Below, one piece after another: positions 62,002 through 64,000 of a stretch of DNA of 64,000 bases. Positions within the stretch are counted from its first letter, which is position 1; each line of letters opens with the position of its first letter. The stretch spans positions 62,001-126,000 of the forward strand of contig MABA01000021.1 in assembly GCA_002162875.1 (NCBI GenBank), in the 5' to 3' direction. A program made the position numbers and the translations under genes. The notes under the pieces were generated by a model. That model was not told the DNA's origin and did no database searches. It saw only the letters and a list, made by a program, of their open reading frames with translations. This DNA is from Rhodobacterales bacterium 52_120_T64. Lineage in GTDB: Bacteria > Pseudomonadota > Alphaproteobacteria > Rhodobacterales > Rhodobacteraceae.

Positions 62002-63249
62002 TTAGTGTGCCACCGCCGCTGCTACGGATTCGTCAATCATGCGGCCTTCTTTGAAACGATCCATAGTGAATGGCGCCGCCAGATTGCGCGGTTCGCCATC
62101 GGCCAGCATTTCTGCTGTCGCCCAGCCTGATCCGGGAATGGACTTAAAGCCACCTGTCCCCCAGCCACAGTTAATGAACATTCCATCAACCGGTGTTTTA
62201 CCGATTATCGGAGAACGGTCGCCAGTCATATCGACGATGCCACCCCATTGGCGAAGCTGTTTAAGGCGTGAGATGATAGGGAAAGTTTCGATTAGGGCGC
62301 GGACGGTTTCCTCGATATGGTGGAACGACCCGCGCTGCGTATAGTTGTTAAACCCGTCAGATCCGCCGCCAATTACAAGCTCGCCTTTGTCAGATTGGCT
62401 CAGGTATCCATGCACCGTATTGGCCATAATGACACAATCAAGAACTGGCTTTACTGGCTCGGAAACCAACGCTTGCAACGCCATGCTTTCAACAGGAAGG
62501 CGGAAGCCAGCCATGTCAGCCAGAATGCCAGAACTGCCGGCAACAACCACGCACAACTTTTTGCACTTGATAGCACCCTTAGAGGTTTGCACACCGGTGA
62601 TTTTGCCTCCGGTCTGGTCAATCCCTGTAACTTCGCATTGCTGAATAATATCAACGCCACGATCCGAGGCACCACGCGCGTATCCCCATGCCACAGCGTC
62701 GTGTCTCGCTGTCCCGCCGCGTGCCTGCCAAAGACCTCCCAGGACTGGGTAGCGTGGGCCATCAAGCTCGATTATTGGAACGATTTCCTTGATACGTTCC
62801 GGAGTGACCATCTCGGACTTGATACCTGCGAGGCGGTTTGCGTGCGACGTGCGTTTCCAAGCGCGCAGTTCGTGCTCGGTCTGGGCCAGCATCAAAACTC
62901 CGCGCGGGGAGAACATGATGTTGTAGTTGAGGTCCCGACTTAACCCCTCGTAGAGCGTGCGTGACAGCTCGAATATCGCAGCGGATTCGTCTTGCAAGTA
63001 GTTGGAGCGGATGATCGTCGTGTTGCGACCCGTGTTACCACCACCGAGCCAGCCTTTTTCCAGAACACCTACATTGGTGATGCCATGGTTCTTGGCCAAA
63101 TAGTAGGCGGTTGCTAAACCATGCCCACCAGCGCCCACGATCACAACGTCGTATTCAGCTTTGGGGGTCGGTGATTTCCACGCGCGTTCCCATCCTGAAT
63201 GAAATCGGAAAGCTTCGCGAGCAATTGCAAAGGCGGAATAGCGTTTCAT
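62002..63249 (-). CDS. soxB: Sarcosine oxidase, beta subunit
   Basis: A 415-residue FAD subunit. The nucleotide-binding motif VVIVGAGGHGLATAYYL lies near residue 38, and the NTGRNTTIIRSNYL segment near 72-85 and the GWGTGGFKSIPGSG near 371 are family-typical. It binds FMN covalently and FAD and oxidises sarcosine. A GGAG precedes the ATG. It is separated from soxD by 870 bases containing two small membrane-protein genes, unlike the usual contiguous soxBDAG order. Confidence 0.92.
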   Translation of the reverse strand: MKRYSAFAIAREAFRFHSGWERAWKSPTPKAEYDVVIVGAGGHGLATAYYLAKNHGITNVGVLEKGWLGGGNTGRNTTIIRSNYLQDESAAIFELSRTLYEGLSRDLNYNIMFSPRGVLMLAQTEHELRAWKRTSHANRLAGIKSEMVTPERIKEIVPIIELDGPRYPVLGGLWQARGGTARHDAVAWGYARGASDRGVDIIQQCEVTGIDQTGGKITGVQTSKGAIKCKKLCVVVAGSSGILADMAGFRLPVESMALQALVSEPVKPVLDCVIMANTVHGYLSQSDKGELVIGGGSDGFNNYTQRGSFHHIEETVRALIETFPIISRLKQLRQWGGIVDMTGDRSPIIGKTPVDGMFINCGWGTGGFKSIPGSGWATAEMLADGEPRNLAAPFTMDRFKEGRMIDESVAAAVAH

Positions 63250-63446
63250 GAACGAGGCTCCTATTTCAGGGCGGGTTTGGTTATCACTGGAATGCAGCAG
63301 AAACGCTGTATGTCCCTGCCAAACTCCGGCGTATTTATGCTAGTTCACGACATATTCATCATGCAATCCCCCCTGCGCGTTTTTCGTCCATTGCAACACG
63401 GGCGCGAGCGGGGATACTGTGCGCGCTGAATTAACAGGACGATAAG

Positions 63447-64000
63447 ATGATTTTCTGGATATTTGCTGGCGGTTTGACGGCTTTGACTTTGGCAGCAATG
63501 CTTTGGCCTTTGCTGCGCCCTTCGAGGCAAACCGCGATGCGGTCGTCCTACGATGTGCAAATTTATAAAGACCAGTTGAAAGAGGTCGAGGCTGATTTAG
63601 CCCGCGGCACCTTGAGCGAAGCCGAAGCGAAAGCCAGTCGTACCGAAGTTTCTCGGCGATTGTTGGCAGCAGCAGATGCAGAGGCCAGCGAGTCGTCATC
63701 CGGCAACGCACCTAAAAGCATTTCGCGGGCGTTGGCGATAACGGTAAGCCTTGCGGTACTGGTCGGTGGGTTCGGTGTTTATCAGCAGCTTGGCGTACAG
63801 GGCATGCCCGATTTCCCGTTGGAGGACCGTGTTAGTTCTCGCCCCTCTCAAGCAGTCGCAGAAAAAGCGGTGGCTCAGGATGCGGTCGGATTGCCGGATA
63901 TTGTGCAGATCGACCCAAAACACCTTGAACTCGTTGAGCAATTGCAAGAAGTCCTACAGGATCGCCCCGACGATTTACGTGGACACCAGATGCTGGCTGA
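63447..64000 (+). CDS. ccmI: Cytochrome c biogenesis protein CcmI, 5' part
   Basis: The first 184 residues of a gene that runs off the right edge. Residues 1-20 form a membrane helix (FWIFAGGLTALTLAAMLW), followed by the conserved cytoplasmic part YDVQIYKDQLKEVEADLARGTL near 34-55, and a second helix at about 98-118. A TPR-type domain begins near 150 (LEQLQEVLQDRPDDLRGHQML). CcmI delivers apocytochrome c to the heme-ligation complex. It is divergent from soxB across 197 bases. Confidence 0.88.
   Translation, partial: MIFWIFAGGLTALTLAAMLWPLLRPSRQTAMRSSYDVQIYKDQLKEVEADLARGTLSEAEAKASRTEVSRRLLAAADAEASESSSGNAPKSISRALAITVSLAVLVGGFGVYQQLGVQGMPDFPLEDRVSSRPSQAVAEKAVAQDAVGLPDIVQIDPKHLELVEQLQEVLQDRPDDLRGHQMLA

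Noticed and set aside
1-64000. tRNA, rRNA, prophage, integrase or insertion sequence
   Set aside because: No T-loop or cloverleaf pattern, transposase, integrase or terminal inverted repeat was found on reading both strands, although weak remnants could be missed by eye.

Overview
The window looks like chromosomal DNA of a marine alphaproteobacterium of the Rhodobacteraceae (Roseobacter group). The evidence is the gene set: heterotetrameric sarcosine oxidase, a PIN protein and small proteins of types I associate with this family, a cysteine-poor DksA, an agl-type alpha-glucoside ABC system, ectoine-degradation genes and a class II ribonucleotide reductase. Base composition looks moderate, about half GC by eye. 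I saw no rRNA, tRNA, CRISPR array, prophage or intact insertion sequence. Residue numbers are my own counts from the start codon chosen for each gene.

Layout. (1) 1-7.0 kb: a truncated M24 dipeptidase, an Asp/Glu-racemase-like protein and an MFS carrier on the plus strand; then the ectoine catabolic genes doeA-doeB-doeD on the minus strand, with the Lrp/AsnC regulator doeX divergent. (2) 7.1-9.1 kb: a 3-hydroxybutyrate-dehydrogenase-like SDR, a sparse 0.6 kb stretch with a possible cupin remnant, and a VOC protein. (3) 9.3-22.9 kb: a galactoside regulon. GH4 alpha-galactosidase and GH2 beta-galactosidase release galactose, an ABC importer supplies substrate, and a complete De Ley-Doudoroff route (SDR dehydrogenase, SMP-30 lactonase, IlvD/EDD dehydratase, KDGal kinase, KDPGal aldolase) takes it to pyruvate and glyceraldehyde 3-phosphate. 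An IclR regulator with a 17 bp inverted-repeat operator sits at the divergent promoter. (4) 23.0-31.9 kb: the alpha-glucoside system aglE-F-G-A-K with divergent LacI-type aglR, two matching palindromic operators and a GH1 beta-glucosidase.

(5) 32.0-39.5 kb: a LysR regulator divergent from an azoreductase and a DoxX protein, with an inverted repeat over the LysR start codon; then MATE and SLC13-type transporters, a prolyl-tRNA editing protein, a 7-bp tandem repeat touching the 3' end of a small Flp-pilin-like gene, and DUF302 and DUF1489 proteins. (6) 39.6-49.6 kb: B12-dependent ribonucleotide reductase, a secreted orphan, a hairpin-rich intergenic region, then a 5-oxoprolinase / flavin monooxygenase / AMACR-like gene set and dksA. 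(7) 49.8-55.1 kb: a tightly packed plus-strand operon of MoxR ATPase, GNAT, APH-like kinase, a 56-aa membrane protein, a CoxE-like VWA protein, a one-helix membrane protein, DedA and an M48 protease. (8) 55.1-64 kb: PIN protein, RlmI-like methyltransferase, a 56-aa protein with a clear terminator, the sarcosine oxidase genes soxB-D-A-G interrupted by two small unknown membrane proteins, and the 5' part of ccmI.

The theme is catabolism of algal and osmolyte-derived compounds (ectoine, galactosides, alpha-glucosides, sarcosine). The best candidates for undescribed biology are the MoxR/VWA operon with its kinase and acetyltransferase, the unknown membrane proteins inside the sarcosine oxidase locus, the three-gene set beside the ectoine genes, and the pilin-like gene ending in a heptanucleotide repeat.
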